From NCBI GenBank assembly GCA_964520655.1, contig CAZFNI010000016.1:1-53120 (forward strand): DNA of 53,120 bases, read 5' to 3'. Shown here piece by piece: positions 6,953 through 15,702 of this stretch. Each line of letters opens with the position of its first letter. The stretch's first letter is position 1. The notes under the pieces were generated by a model, which ran no database searches, had not been told where the DNA came from, and saw nothing but the letters and a program-made list of their open reading frames with translations. Origin of the DNA: JACQQW01 sp964520655 (GTDB taxonomy: Bacteria; Omnitrophota; Gorgyraeia; Zapsychrales; Fredricksoniimonadaceae). Made by a program: the position numbers and the translations under genes.

Positions 6953-8695
6953 TTATTTTGCCTGATAGACAATAGGAATGGTCACGTTCAAGTCCGTCAC
7001 CTGCATGTCCGGTGAGAACGGAGCATACGGAGCCGCGATCTTCGCGGCATTGAGCGCATCATCATCAAAGGCCTGCTGGCCGGATGACGACACCACATTG
7101 GCAGACACAAGAGTACCATCCTTGAGAATTCTCAGTCTTAATTTAACCGTGCCCTGCCATCTGTTCTTTAAGGCTTCATAGGGATACGCGATATTCTGAG
7201 AGATCTTCACTTGAATATCCTGCATGTATTTCTGGACGGTGGCGATCGGCTCTTGCACAGGTTCTTGCTTGACCACCGCGTCTTTAAGGACCGGCGGCTT
7301 TTCTAATACCGGATTAAGATTGTCCTTGGTCCCTTCGCCAGCATCCTTCGGTGTCAACGCAGTAGCCGCCTCAGGAAGATTTGGGTCAGGATCGATCATT
7401 TCATGCTTGGTATTCTGGGAAACCTCTGCTTCGTGAACAAACTCATTCATTTCTTTGGAAGGCATCTTGACCTGACCTACAGCATATTTTTTATGATGCT
7501 GAATGACCGGCGTCAATGTGATCACAAGTTCTTTGGCTTCATCAGGGGCCTGTTTAAACGTGTTGCGGAACAGCATCCCGACAACAGGTATTTTCCCCAG
7601 AAAAGGAACCCGTTTTTGCTGCTGGCCGTCGGAATAGCGGATCAACCCTGCCATGACAACCGTCTGTTTATCATCCAGCAAAAGCTGTGTCTGGGCGGTG
7701 CGTGTTTTGTATGCGACCCCGTTGCTTGAGGTGGCCGTCACCGGGAAGGTGCTGTCAATGTCGCTGACCTGCAAGTTCATATTGACATCGATCTTACCTT
7801 CTTTGACCGTCGGCGTGACCGTGACCGTCAACCCGTATTGCTTGAAGGTAACATTGGTTTGAACGCTACCGCCGGCCGAATTAGCCGTTGTTGACTGGAT
7901 GGGAACTTCACCACCGACATTAACGGTCGCTTCTTTTCCGCTTGTCACCAGGATCCTTGGGCGCGACAATGTCCTGGCCTTACCTTCATTGATCAACAAA
8001 TTGATCGTATTGATGATCGCATTGGTTCGATTGAACTGCCCCAGCTTGAACCAATCTTTTGAACCATTAAGGTTGGTATTGGTCGATTCTTCATAGACCA
8101 GCTTTAACGGTGTTTCCCCGGAAGAACCGCTCCAGGTCATGCCTAAATTCTTGTCTAAGGTGGTGGATAATTCCGTGATCTCCATGTCGATCTGGACCAT
8201 TTCCTGGGCCTCATCTTCCTTGGACAGATTGATCACCTGCTCCTCAAACGGCAGCAGCACCTTTTCTAAACGAGACTTCTGGTCTTTATTGACGTTCCCT
8301 GAAAGAACTACCTTGCCTTCCACATAATTAGCGTCCAACACAATGGATGTGATGCCGGCATCCGCCAAAAGCGTTGTCAAGCGGGCCTTCAATCGGGCCA
8401 AGTCATCGCTGGCCACATTGATAGAATATGTCCTTTTTCCAGCCGCATCCCAAACAAAAAGCACCGTATGGCCTGTTTTTCTGGCAATCACGGACACTTC
8501 TTCATCTTTGGCATCCGCGATGTCCGCGATATCCGGGTCGGTCACCGATACGCGCGTCAGCTGGCTGACCTTGACATTTTGAACATCCCCTAAGATCATG
8601 TTGATGTTATTGGTATCTTCCTGCGCGGTCAATATCCCACAAACCCCCAAGAGACCAAACGCGATCAGAAATAATTTTATACTGGGAATGCGCAT
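6953..8695 (-). CDS. RcpA/CpaC-type secretin with C-terminal TonB-like domain
   Basis: 580 residues. A signal peptide (1 to ~25, ending LTAQ) is followed by the pilus N-domain (VSVTDPDIADI, VFVWDAAGKRTYSINV), a BON-like segment (~100-160) and the secretin core with RPRILVTSGKEATVNVGGEV and VPFLGKIPVVGMLFRN. RcpA/CpaC forms the outer-membrane gate of Tad pili. After a Pro-rich linker (~400-480) the last ~95 residues (YPYEALKNRWQGTVKLRLRI, then DGTLVSANVVSSSG and PFSPDM) match the TonB C-terminal fold. That addition is unusual for a secretin; it would lie in the periplasm or outside, depending on topology. The ATG shares a base with the stop of the CpaB gene (TAATG), so the two are translationally coupled. 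Confidence 0.88.
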   Translation of the reverse strand: MRIPSIKLFLIAFGLLGVCGILTAQEDTNNINMILGDVQNVKVSQLTRVSVTDPDIADIADAKDEEVSVIARKTGHTVLFVWDAAGKRTYSINVASDDLARLKARLTTLLADAGITSIVLDANYVEGKVVLSGNVNKDQKSRLEKVLLPFEEQVINLSKEDEAQEMVQIDMEITELSTTLDKNLGMTWSGSSGETPLKLVYEESTNTNLNGSKDWFKLGQFNRTNAIINTINLLINEGKARTLSRPRILVTSGKEATVNVGGEVPIQSTTANSAGGSVQTNVTFKQYGLTVTVTPTVKEGKIDVNMNLQVSDIDSTFPVTATSSNGVAYKTRTAQTQLLLDDKQTVVMAGLIRYSDGQQQKRVPFLGKIPVVGMLFRNTFKQAPDEAKELVITLTPVIQHHKKYAVGQVKMPSKEMNEFVHEAEVSQNTKHEMIDPDPNLPEAATALTPKDAGEGTKDNLNPVLEKPPVLKDAVVKQEPVQEPIATVQKYMQDIQVKISQNIAYPYEALKNRWQGTVKLRLRILKDGTLVSANVVSSSGQQAFDDDALNAAKIAAPYAPFSPDMQVTDLNVTIPIVYQAK

Positions 8696-9582
8696 TAAAG
8701 CTCCTTGCCGCCTCTAAAGACCTGAATATCCGGTTTGGCGGGCTTGTCATCGTCTTTGGACACAACACCTCTTAGATCATCCGGCAATTGAATATCTGCC
8801 CCTTGATTTTGCAGCACATAATCCGCCAATGTTTTCCAGGTCGTTGTCTTGACCATTTGCCGTTCCGTTTCCTGAGGCGAACGCAGGGCGAATTCAAGCG
8901 TGCCGTTCTTATCCGCGAACACTAAATATCCCGCTTCCTGGGGGTCGACCGCAAGCGTCACCTTGATCGCCGGAGAATTCTGCTGCTCTTCATAACGCGT
9001 ACCCGTTTCCTCTAAATTCGTATTCACCGCCAATACTTCTAATCCCTGGAACACCATGGCGGTGATCGTTTTTAATTTCCGTTTGCCGTCTTTAGTCAGG
9101 CTTCCTTCCGGAACACGCAAGCGGGCGATCACATCCACCAGATCCCCAGGGTTTAGCAAACCGCCGACAGCCGCTAAAGAATCGATCTTAACGGTGACGG
9201 CACGTTTACCTTGCGGTGTTTTTAACGCAAGAGATGGCTTCGTTTTTTTGACAGGCTGCTGTGGGTTTGCGGCCGACGCGGCTGCCTGCTGCAACTGCTG
9301 CTGCTGTAATTTTGTCTGTAAGTCCGCGATCTGACGCTGGACAACTTGCGCCTGTTCTGTCTTGACCTGCTGGATCTGCTGCTGCAGGACAGCTGCACGC
9401 TGGTCCGCTTCCTGCTGTACAGCTGCGATCACCTTCTTTTGTTTAGCTTCATATTGCTCTTTGAGTTCCTGTGCCTGGTTTTCAATGGTGCGGGTCACCG
9501 AGAAACTGATCAGCGCTGTTGCCGCGATGCCCAGAACTACGGCGATGATCAGCAGCAAAATTTGTTTCTTGTTATTATCCAT
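8695..9582 (-). CDS. cpaB: Flp pilus assembly protein CpaB/RcpC
   Basis: 295 residues. One transmembrane helix (about 7-28) is followed by a long Gln/Glu-rich coiled coil (~32-105). The SAF-like RcpC/CpaB domain comes next (RAVTVKIDSL, GGLLNPGDLVDVIARL), then KVTLAVDPQEAGYLVFADKNGTLEFALRS. CpaB/RcpC is a periplasmic partner of the secretin in Tad systems. The coiled coil is longer than I expect for the family. It overlaps the secretin start by one base and follows the PpiC-like lipoprotein gene by 24 bases. Confidence 0.88.
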   Translation of the reverse strand: MDNNKKQILLLIIAVVLGIAATALISFSVTRTIENQAQELKEQYEAKQKKVIAAVQQEADQRAAVLQQQIQQVKTEQAQVVQRQIADLQTKLQQQQLQQAAASAANPQQPVKKTKPSLALKTPQGKRAVTVKIDSLAAVGGLLNPGDLVDVIARLRVPEGSLTKDGKRKLKTITAMVFQGLEVLAVNTNLEETGTRYEEQQNSPAIKVTLAVDPQEAGYLVFADKNGTLEFALRSPQETERQMVKTTTWKTLADYVLQNQGADIQLPDDLRGVVSKDDDKPAKPDIQVFRGGKEL

Positions 9583-9606
9583 ATGTGCGCTCCCGACCCC
9601 TTTGGT

Positions 9607-10542
9607 CTATTTGCTCCATGAATCCGTCAGGTTCTTGTTAACCTTGACATTGATCTTTTTGGACAATTGGTTGATGTGCTCCAGAACGGTTTCCTGCTGC
9701 TTGCGTGTGGTCAGCGCCGCAACCAGGTCCGCCTTGATCTCGGAGAACTGTTTGGCTTCCCCACCCTTTTTCTCATCGACATGAACGATATAATAATTAT
9801 TCCCCTCACCCTTGAAAAAGCTGCTGGTGCCGCCCTCTTCCAGATTGGCGATCGCCACCTGCATGGCCGCAAATGGTGCCTTGGTAAAAGGTTTCAATGC
9901 CCCGCCGTCAGCAGCGGTCTTGCCCTTGGATTGGGCTTTAGCGATCTCCGCGAAATTACCACCCTGAAGCACCTGGACCAGAACGCTTTTAGCCGTCGCT
10001 TCATCAGAAAGAACGATCTCACGAACCTTCCAGCGAGTGGGCATGATAAAATCTTCACGATGGTCATTGTAATATTTCTGCGCCTCGGCTTCGGTGACCT
10101 TGACATCCTTAGTCAGCCGGTTGGCCAGCTCCTGGACCAGCATGGTGCGGCGAAAATCCTCAACAGCCTCGGAAATATCCTTGCTTTGCCCGATCCCGGA
10201 ATCTTCAGCGTCCTTGACAAGCAATTGCTGGCGGATCAATTCGTTCAAAACGGCCTCTTTTGTGCCCTGCTTGGCAGGGTCAAAACCAGGAAGGCTTTCT
10301 TTCAATAAGCTTAATCGCTGGTTGAATTCATCGGTGGAAAGAGCCCATCCGCCAACTTTAACAATGATATCAGCGGGCAATGGCTGGTTATCGTCAGCAA
10401 CGGTGGTCGGAGCTGTTGAAACCGCCTCTTTTTTTACAGCATTAACGGGTGTCTTGGTTTCAGGTTTTTTGGGGTTGATGACATCGCAGCCGGACAAAAA
10501 TAATGAAATAGAAATAACAGGAATGATCCAAAAACGGTCCAT
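9607..10542 (-). CDS. PpiC/SurA-type peptidyl-prolyl isomerase lipoprotein
   Basis: 311 residues. A lipoprotein signal ends in LFLSGC (Cys19). A SurA N-terminal-like helical region follows (VGGWALSTDEFNQRL, LNELIRQQLLVKDAE), then a parvulin domain (~165-265: PTRWKVREIVLS, GNFAEIAKAQS, GGALKPFTKAPF, YYIVHVDEKK) and a C-terminal helix. These are periplasmic chaperone/isomerases that help fold exported proteins. As first gene of the operon with the secretin and CpaB it probably serves assembly of the pilus machine; that is inferred from position. Confidence 0.85.
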   Translation of the reverse strand: MDRFWIIPVISISLFLSGCDVINPKKPETKTPVNAVKKEAVSTAPTTVADDNQPLPADIIVKVGGWALSTDEFNQRLSLLKESLPGFDPAKQGTKEAVLNELIRQQLLVKDAEDSGIGQSKDISEAVEDFRRTMLVQELANRLTKDVKVTEAEAQKYYNDHREDFIMPTRWKVREIVLSDEATAKSVLVQVLQGGNFAEIAKAQSKGKTAADGGALKPFTKAPFAAMQVAIANLEEGGTSSFFKGEGNNYYIVHVDEKKGGEAKQFSEIKADLVAALTTRKQQETVLEHINQLSKKINVKVNKNLTDSWSK

Positions 10543-10573
10543 ACAACCTCCCTAAATATGATTTAACCTTCTA

Positions 10574-10602
10574 AGTATATCCGCCAAAACACCAAAATGC
10601 AA
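10574..10602 (-). promoter_or_regulatory. Putative promoter of the Tad operon
   Basis: On the minus strand TTGCAT (10602-10597), a 17-base spacer and TATACT (10579-10574) stand about 30 bases before the PpiC-like gene. GGGAGG precedes its ATG. The 89-base gap to the mdh gene leaves room for a separate transcription unit. The -10 matches 5 of 6 consensus bases; the -35 is weak. Confidence 0.55.
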
Positions 10603-10631
10603 ACTTGAATTCAATTAATTTTTGAGCCTCT

Positions 10632-11618
10632 TCAGGCGGTAACAAGCCCTTCCACCGCCTGTTTCTCGGATAAAAGCTCATCCAGCGTCGCTTTTATCTT
10701 CGTTTGGGCGAACTCATTGTGTCTTAAACCCTGGATGATCTCCCAATCCTGTCCGTTGCTGCGCAGCGGAAAACCGAACATGACCCCAACAGGGACCCCG
10801 TAACTGCCGTCTGAGGAAACCGCGGCTGAGAAGAATTCTCCCGCGGGGGTCGGCGTGGTCAGAGCCTTGACCGTATCCACGATGGCATTGGCCGCCGAGG
10901 CTGCGGATGACAGCCCCCTGGCCTTGATGATCGCTGCGCCGCGTTTTTGCACCGTTTCGATGAAAGCCCCTTTCAGCCAGGCTTCGTCAGAGATCACATC
11001 CGCTGCTGCCTTGCCGTTGATCGAGGCATGATAAAAATCCGGATACTGGGTCGCCGAGTGATTGCCCCAGATACCGACACTTTTGACCGCCGTCGTTGGC
11101 ACCCCGGCCTTCTGGGCCAGCTGGGTGGTGGCGCGGTTCTGGTCTAGCATGGTCATGGCAAAGAAATTCTTGGGCGGAATATTCTTGGCGGAACTCTTGG
11201 CGATCCAGGCATTGGTGTTGCAAGGGTTACCGACCACCAGCACCTTGCAGCCTGGCTTGGCCGCAGCTGACAGCGCCTTGCCCTGCTCAATAAAAACACC
11301 GCCGTTGATCTTCAACAGATCGCCGCGCTCCATACCTTCCTTCCGAGGGACGCTGCCGACTAAAAGCGCCCAGTCAATATCCTTAAAAGCCTCTTTCGGG
11401 TCGCTGCTGATGCTTATCGAATTAAGCAGAGGGAAAGCACAATCTTCAAGTTCCATGACAACGCCGCCCAAAGCCGGTAAAGCCTTTTCCAGCTCCAGCA
11501 GGCTTAAGTCAATTAAGGTATCCTTGCCGAACATCGCCCCGGAAGCGATACGAAAAAGCAAGGCATAACCGATCTGCCCAGCAGCGCCGGTGACCGCAAC
11601 TTTAATTTTTTGTGACAT
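10632..11618 (-). CDS. mdh: Malate dehydrogenase
   Basis: 328 residues, the usual length. The Rossmann motif GAAGQIGYALLFRIASG opens the protein. Further landmarks are VVGNPCNTNAWI, TMLDQNRATTQLA and the active-site segment SVGIWGNHSATQYPD. Arrangement and length fit the MDH type 2 (cytosolic/Thermus-like) group, which interconverts malate and oxaloacetate with NAD(P). The start overlaps the end of the upstream amidase gene by 17 bases. It is the last gene of a three-gene unit with the nitrilase-like and GST-like genes. Confidence 0.93.
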   Translation of the reverse strand: MSQKIKVAVTGAAGQIGYALLFRIASGAMFGKDTLIDLSLLELEKALPALGGVVMELEDCAFPLLNSISISSDPKEAFKDIDWALLVGSVPRKEGMERGDLLKINGGVFIEQGKALSAAAKPGCKVLVVGNPCNTNAWIAKSSAKNIPPKNFFAMTMLDQNRATTQLAQKAGVPTTAVKSVGIWGNHSATQYPDFYHASINGKAAADVISDEAWLKGAFIETVQKRGAAIIKARGLSSAASAANAIVDTVKALTTPTPAGEFFSAAVSSDGSYGVPVGVMFGFPLRSNGQDWEIIQGLRHNEFAQTKIKATLDELLSEKQAVEGLVTA

Positions 11619-12414
11619 GATTTTTCCCCCTGATTATTGACGGCAGTTTCTCCCTCGCCTGCCGTATGACATCCATCGTGATCTTAGTTGTTACAATTTC
11701 TTCCCGTCCGCCGCTGCCGCGGGCAAGGACCTCTCCCCAGGGCGACACGATCATGCTGTGCCCAAAAGCCGGCATTCCGCGAGCATCTTTGCCCACCTGA
11801 TTAGGCGCCAGGACATAGGACAATGTTTCAATCGCTCTGGCCCTCAGCAAGACCTCCCAATGGGCCTTGCCGGTTTCCTGCATAAAACAGGAAGGAACAG
11901 CCAGAACATTGGCGCCTTTATCGGCTAATTTTCGGTACAGGTCCCCAAAACGCAGGTCATAACAAATGCTCAAACCTAAACGAAACCCCTCTACCCGGTG
12001 GACAACGGTTGTCCTCCCCGGAACATAGGCGTCGGCTTCATGAACGATCTTATCACCCAGGCAAGCCTCGAATAAATGAATTTTACGATATTTTGCCTCA
12101 ACAGTGCCCTTGGGGCCGATCAAGACCGAGGTGTTATGCGCTTTATGGGGATCGCTGGACTTTTCTAAGACAGAACCCAGAAGGATATGCGCGCGGTATT
12201 GACGGGCCAGCACCAGGAAAGGATCCGTCGATGGACCGGGGATATTCTCTGCGGCCGCAAGCCTCCCCGCGGCTTGTCCCCGCCAATGGAACATCTCCGG
12301 CAGGGCCACAAACTGCGCGCCTTGCGATAAGGCCCTCTCCGCTAACCCGCAAGCTCTTTTGACATTGGAGTTCTTGTCCGCGGATGCGTTGAATTGAATG
12401 AGGGCCACGCGCAT
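11602..12414 (-). CDS. Carbon-nitrogen hydrolase (nitrilase superfamily, Nit1-like)
   Basis: 270 residues with the Glu-Lys-Cys triad in context: FVALPEMF (Glu40), KYRKIHLFE (Lys near 113) and LSICYDLRF (Cys near 150). SFMQETGKAHWEVLLRARAIET-like spacing and the late SMIVSPWGEVLA are typical of Nit/omega-amidase proteins. Nit1 relatives hydrolyse deaminated glutathione. The GST-like gene upstream makes a thiol-repair role attractive, but substrate cannot be read from sequence. It lies 5 bases after that gene. Confidence 0.85.
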   Translation of the reverse strand: MRVALIQFNASADKNSNVKRACGLAERALSQGAQFVALPEMFHWRGQAAGRLAAAENIPGPSTDPFLVLARQYRAHILLGSVLEKSSDPHKAHNTSVLIGPKGTVEAKYRKIHLFEACLGDKIVHEADAYVPGRTTVVHRVEGFRLGLSICYDLRFGDLYRKLADKGANVLAVPSCFMQETGKAHWEVLLRARAIETLSYVLAPNQVGKDARGMPAFGHSMIVSPWGEVLARGSGGREEIVTTKITMDVIRQAREKLPSIIRGKNHVTKN

Positions 12415-12419
12415 GAAAT

Positions 12420-13058
12420 TTAACTTTTCTTTAACATTTCCCCGTATTCTTTATAACACTTTGTATAGAATGACTGTGTTTTAAGCTTATTGCGCCAGGC
12501 CGTTAGTTTCGGGTAGGCCGCCAGGGATATACCGGCGATCTCAGCAGGTTCAAGCATGGAAAACAGAACAATGTCCGCCAGGGAAAATGTTTCGCTGACA
12601 ACATGGGCATGGCTGTTCAAACGGCTTTCGATCACAGGGAAAAACTGGTCTAAGAATTTGACCGCATCATCAATGCTTTGCTGGTTGACCGGACGCCCCA
12701 TGCGCGGTGCGAACACGCGCCCGAAAGTGATGGTCGACACGTGCGACGCGATGTGCATGGAAATAAAATCGATCCACTGGTCGATCATGATCCGTTGTTT
12801 AAATTCATGGGGATAAATGGGTGAATTATTCTTTTCCGCGATGTATTTGCAACAGGCATTGCTTTCAAACAAACAAAAACCATCATCATTGATCGCCGGG
12901 ACTTTGCCGACAGGATTGATCTTAAGGAACCATTCCTGTTTTTGTTCGCCCTCACGCAAATTGACCAGCTGCCATTTATAGTCGACCCCGATGTAGCTTG
13001 CGGTCAAACGGACCTTGATGGCCGGTCCGGATAAGTCGGAACCATAGATCGTTAACAT
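12420..13058 (-). CDS. Glutathione S-transferase family protein
   Basis: 212 residues. The N-terminal thioredoxin-like fold shows MLTIYGSDLSGPAIKVRLT, the cis-Pro segment NPVGKVPAI and ESNACCKYIAE. The helical C-terminal domain contains FSLADIVLFSMLEP, the family N-capping box region. Ser/Cys choice for thiol activation is unclear (Ser7 or Ser10 are candidates). Whether the cell makes glutathione is not shown here. First gene of the mdh unit; AAGGAAAGGA lies upstream of the ATG. Confidence 0.8.
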   Translation of the reverse strand: MLTIYGSDLSGPAIKVRLTASYIGVDYKWQLVNLREGEQKQEWFLKINPVGKVPAINDDGFCLFESNACCKYIAEKNNSPIYPHEFKQRIMIDQWIDFISMHIASHVSTITFGRVFAPRMGRPVNQQSIDDAVKFLDQFFPVIESRLNSHAHVVSETFSLADIVLFSMLEPAEIAGISLAAYPKLTAWRNKLKTQSFYTKCYKEYGEMLKKS

Positions 13059-13094
13059 CCTGATATCCTTTCCTTGGGAAGGGGAACAAAACCC

Positions 13095-13122
13095 TTGACG
13101 GTTTAAAAATGTTTACTATAAT
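13095..13122 (+). promoter_or_regulatory. Promoter of tRNA-Glu
   Basis: TTGACG (13095-13100), a 16-base spacer and a perfect TATAAT (13117-13122) stand 17 bases before the tRNA. This is a strong sigma-70-type promoter reading away from the GST gene. Confidence 0.75.
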
Positions 13123-13138
13123 AAAAAATCTTTTCGAT

Positions 13139-13212
13139 GACCCCATCGTCTAGCCTGGTCAGGACACGAGCTTTTCAAGCTCGGTGCGCGGGTTCAAATC
13201 CCGCTGGGGTCG
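13139..13212 (+). tRNA. tRNA-Glu (TTC)
   Basis: A 74-base cloverleaf: acceptor GACCCCA/TGGGGTC with discriminator G, anticodon stem CGAGC/GCTCG and loop TTTTCAA giving anticodon TTC, T arm GCGGGTTCAAATCCCGC. CCA is not encoded. It has its own promoter and converges on gyrA, whose stop codon is 13 bases away. Confidence 0.95.
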
Positions 13213-13225
13213 TTTTAATTATCCA

Positions 13226-15688
13226 CTATACCTCATCTTCTTCTTTACCGACCACATGAGCGATCGATGTCACCGCGTCCCCTTTTTGCAGGGCGATCAA
13301 CCTCACACCGACCGCGCTGCGTCCGGTCTCGCGGATCTCCGACGGAGATGAACGCACGACCATTCCCTGTTTGGTCACTGCCATGATCTCATCCTCATCG
13401 CTTGTGGTCAACACCCCGACCACTGGTCCGTTCTTTTCGGTCAATTTCACATTGATGATGCCCCTCCCGGCCCTCGACTGGGTACGGTAGTCGGCAAAAT
13501 CGGAGCGCTTGGCATACCCAAGTTCGCACACTGTTAATAATTTCGCTCCGGTCTTATCCACATCCGGCGCAAAGACAAGCATGCCCACGACATAGTCGCC
13601 TTTATCTAAATTGATGCCGTGAACGCCCTTGGCGGAACGGCCCATGTCGCGCAGCTGCTTCTCCGGGAAGCGCAGCGCGATGCCCTGGCGGGTGGCTAAC
13701 AGCACATCTTCCTTGCCGTTGCTTAATCCGACCCCGATCAACTCATCGCCCTTTTCCAGTCCGATGCCGACAATGCCGCCTTTGCGCGGATTGCCGAACG
13801 CAGAGAGCATGGTCTTTTTGACCAACCCCAGCTTGGTGGCAAAGACCAGGAATTGATCGTCGCGGAATTCCTTCACCGCCACGATCGCGCTGATCTCTTC
13901 CTCGGGCTTAAAGGATAATAAATTAACGATGGCCTTGCCCTTGGCCGTACGGGAAGCCGCCGGGATCTCATAGACCTTGAGCCAACGCACGGTGCCCGTA
14001 TTCGAGAAGATCAATAAATAGTCTTTGGAAGAGGCGACGAACATGCGTTCGACAAAATCCTCATCGCCGGTGGTCATGGCGGTCACGCCCTTGCCGCCGC
14101 GTTTTTGCGAACGGTAGCTGTCCACGCTTAAGCGTTTGATGTATCCTTTGTTGCTGATCGTGATCGCCATATCCTCGTCGGCAATAAGATCCTCGATCTC
14201 AATATCCTCGGCTTTGCTGGCGATCTCGGTGCGGCGCTCATCGGCGTATTTCTTTTTGATCATCAATAGTTCTTCCTTGATGATCCCGTCGACGCGTTTG
14301 TCCGAAGCCAGGATAGCGCGGTAATTATCGATGTCCTTGAGCAATTGCTGATATTCCGCTTCGATCTTGTCGCGCTCCAGGGCGGCCAGACGCTGCAATT
14401 GCATTTCCAGGATCGCCTGGGCCTGAACGTCGGAAAGCTCGAATTTCCTGATCAACGCTTCTTTGGCATCCTGTGTCGTCTTGGCGGCGCGGATGGTCTT
14501 GATGATCTCATCCAAATGTTTGAACGCGATCTTCAATCCCTCGAGAATATGCGCGCGGCGCAGCGCTTTGTCCAGGTCGAATTGCGTCCTTCTGCGGATC
14601 ACGACGCGGCGATGCCCGATATAATGTCCCATCAACTGCTTTAAATTCAGGACCCTGGGGCTCTTGTTGACCAGCGCCAGATTGATGATCCCAAAAGTCA
14701 CTTCCATCTGGGTGTGCTTGTATAAATAATTCAAGACAATGTTCGGATCAACCTCCCGGCGCAGTTCGATCACCACGCGGATGCCGTCCTTGTCGCTTTC
14801 ATCACGAATATCGGTGATCCCGTCGATCTGTTTATTCTGGACCTGGTCGGCGATCGCCAGGATCAAATTGGCCTTGTTGACCTGGTAGGGAAGCTCATTG
14901 ATGATGATCGCTTCCTTATTGCTCTTTTGCTGCTCGACCGATGCCCTGGCGCGGATAATGATCTTGCCGCGGCCCGTATTGTAGGCATCCACGATCCCTT
15001 CCCGTCCGCAAATGATACCGGCGGTGGGGAAATCAGGACCCTTGACATGTTTCATCAGGTCTTTGATGGTCGATTCGGGATTATCCAGCAGCACAATTAT
15101 GCCGTCGACGATCTCGCCTAAGTTGTGAGGCGCCATGTTGGTGGCCATCCCGACCGCGATACCCGATGACCCGTTGACCAATAGATTGGGGATCATGCCC
15201 GGCAGAATATCAGGCTCTTCCAGTGACCCGTCGAAATTCGGGGAGAAATCGACCGTTTGCTTATCGATATCGTTTAACATCTCCTCGGACACGGAGGCCA
15301 TGCGCGCTTCCGTGTAACGCATGGCAGCGGCAGCATCGCCGTCGATCGATCCAAAGTTACCCTGACCGTCGATCAAAGGATAGCGCAGCGAAAAATCCTG
15401 CACCATGCGCACCATGGTGTCATAGACCGCTGTGTCGCCGTGGGGATGGTATTTACCCAACACTTCCCCGACGATACGCGCGCTTTTCTTGTAGGGTTTA
15501 TTGTGCTCTAAATTCAATTCTTTCATCGCGAAGAGGATGCGCCGATGCACCGGCTTTAAACCGTCGCGCACATCCGGCAGGGCGCGGCCAACGATGACCG
15601 ACATCGAATACGAAAGATAAGAGCTCTTCATCTCTTCTTCGATGTAGACCGGAACGATTCTTTCTTTTTTATTTAGATCGCGTGACAT
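13226..15688 (-). CDS. gyrA: DNA gyrase subunit A
   Basis: 820 residues. The breakage-reunion domain has MSVIVGRALPDVRDGLKPVH and the catalytic Tyr in AAMRYTEARMA. The C-terminal beta-pinwheel carries a GyrA box, QKRGGKG, which separates gyrase from topoisomerase IV and is needed for wrapping and negative supercoiling. AAGGG precedes the ATG. It lies 14 bases after gyrB in the same operon. Length is normal for the family. Confidence 0.97.
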   Translation of the reverse strand: MSRDLNKKERIVPVYIEEEMKSSYLSYSMSVIVGRALPDVRDGLKPVHRRILFAMKELNLEHNKPYKKSARIVGEVLGKYHPHGDTAVYDTMVRMVQDFSLRYPLIDGQGNFGSIDGDAAAAMRYTEARMASVSEEMLNDIDKQTVDFSPNFDGSLEEPDILPGMIPNLLVNGSSGIAVGMATNMAPHNLGEIVDGIIVLLDNPESTIKDLMKHVKGPDFPTAGIICGREGIVDAYNTGRGKIIIRARASVEQQKSNKEAIIINELPYQVNKANLILAIADQVQNKQIDGITDIRDESDKDGIRVVIELRREVDPNIVLNYLYKHTQMEVTFGIINLALVNKSPRVLNLKQLMGHYIGHRRVVIRRRTQFDLDKALRRAHILEGLKIAFKHLDEIIKTIRAAKTTQDAKEALIRKFELSDVQAQAILEMQLQRLAALERDKIEAEYQQLLKDIDNYRAILASDKRVDGIIKEELLMIKKKYADERRTEIASKAEDIEIEDLIADEDMAITISNKGYIKRLSVDSYRSQKRGGKGVTAMTTGDEDFVERMFVASSKDYLLIFSNTGTVRWLKVYEIPAASRTAKGKAIVNLLSFKPEEEISAIVAVKEFRDDQFLVFATKLGLVKKTMLSAFGNPRKGGIVGIGLEKGDELIGVGLSNGKEDVLLATRQGIALRFPEKQLRDMGRSAKGVHGINLDKGDYVVGMLVFAPDVDKTGAKLLTVCELGYAKRSDFADYRTQSRAGRGIINVKLTEKNGPVVGVLTTSDEDEIMAVTKQGMVVRSSPSEIRETGRSAVGVRLIALQKGDAVTSIAHVVGKEEDEV

Positions 15689-15702
15689 GCCAATTCCCTT
15701 TC

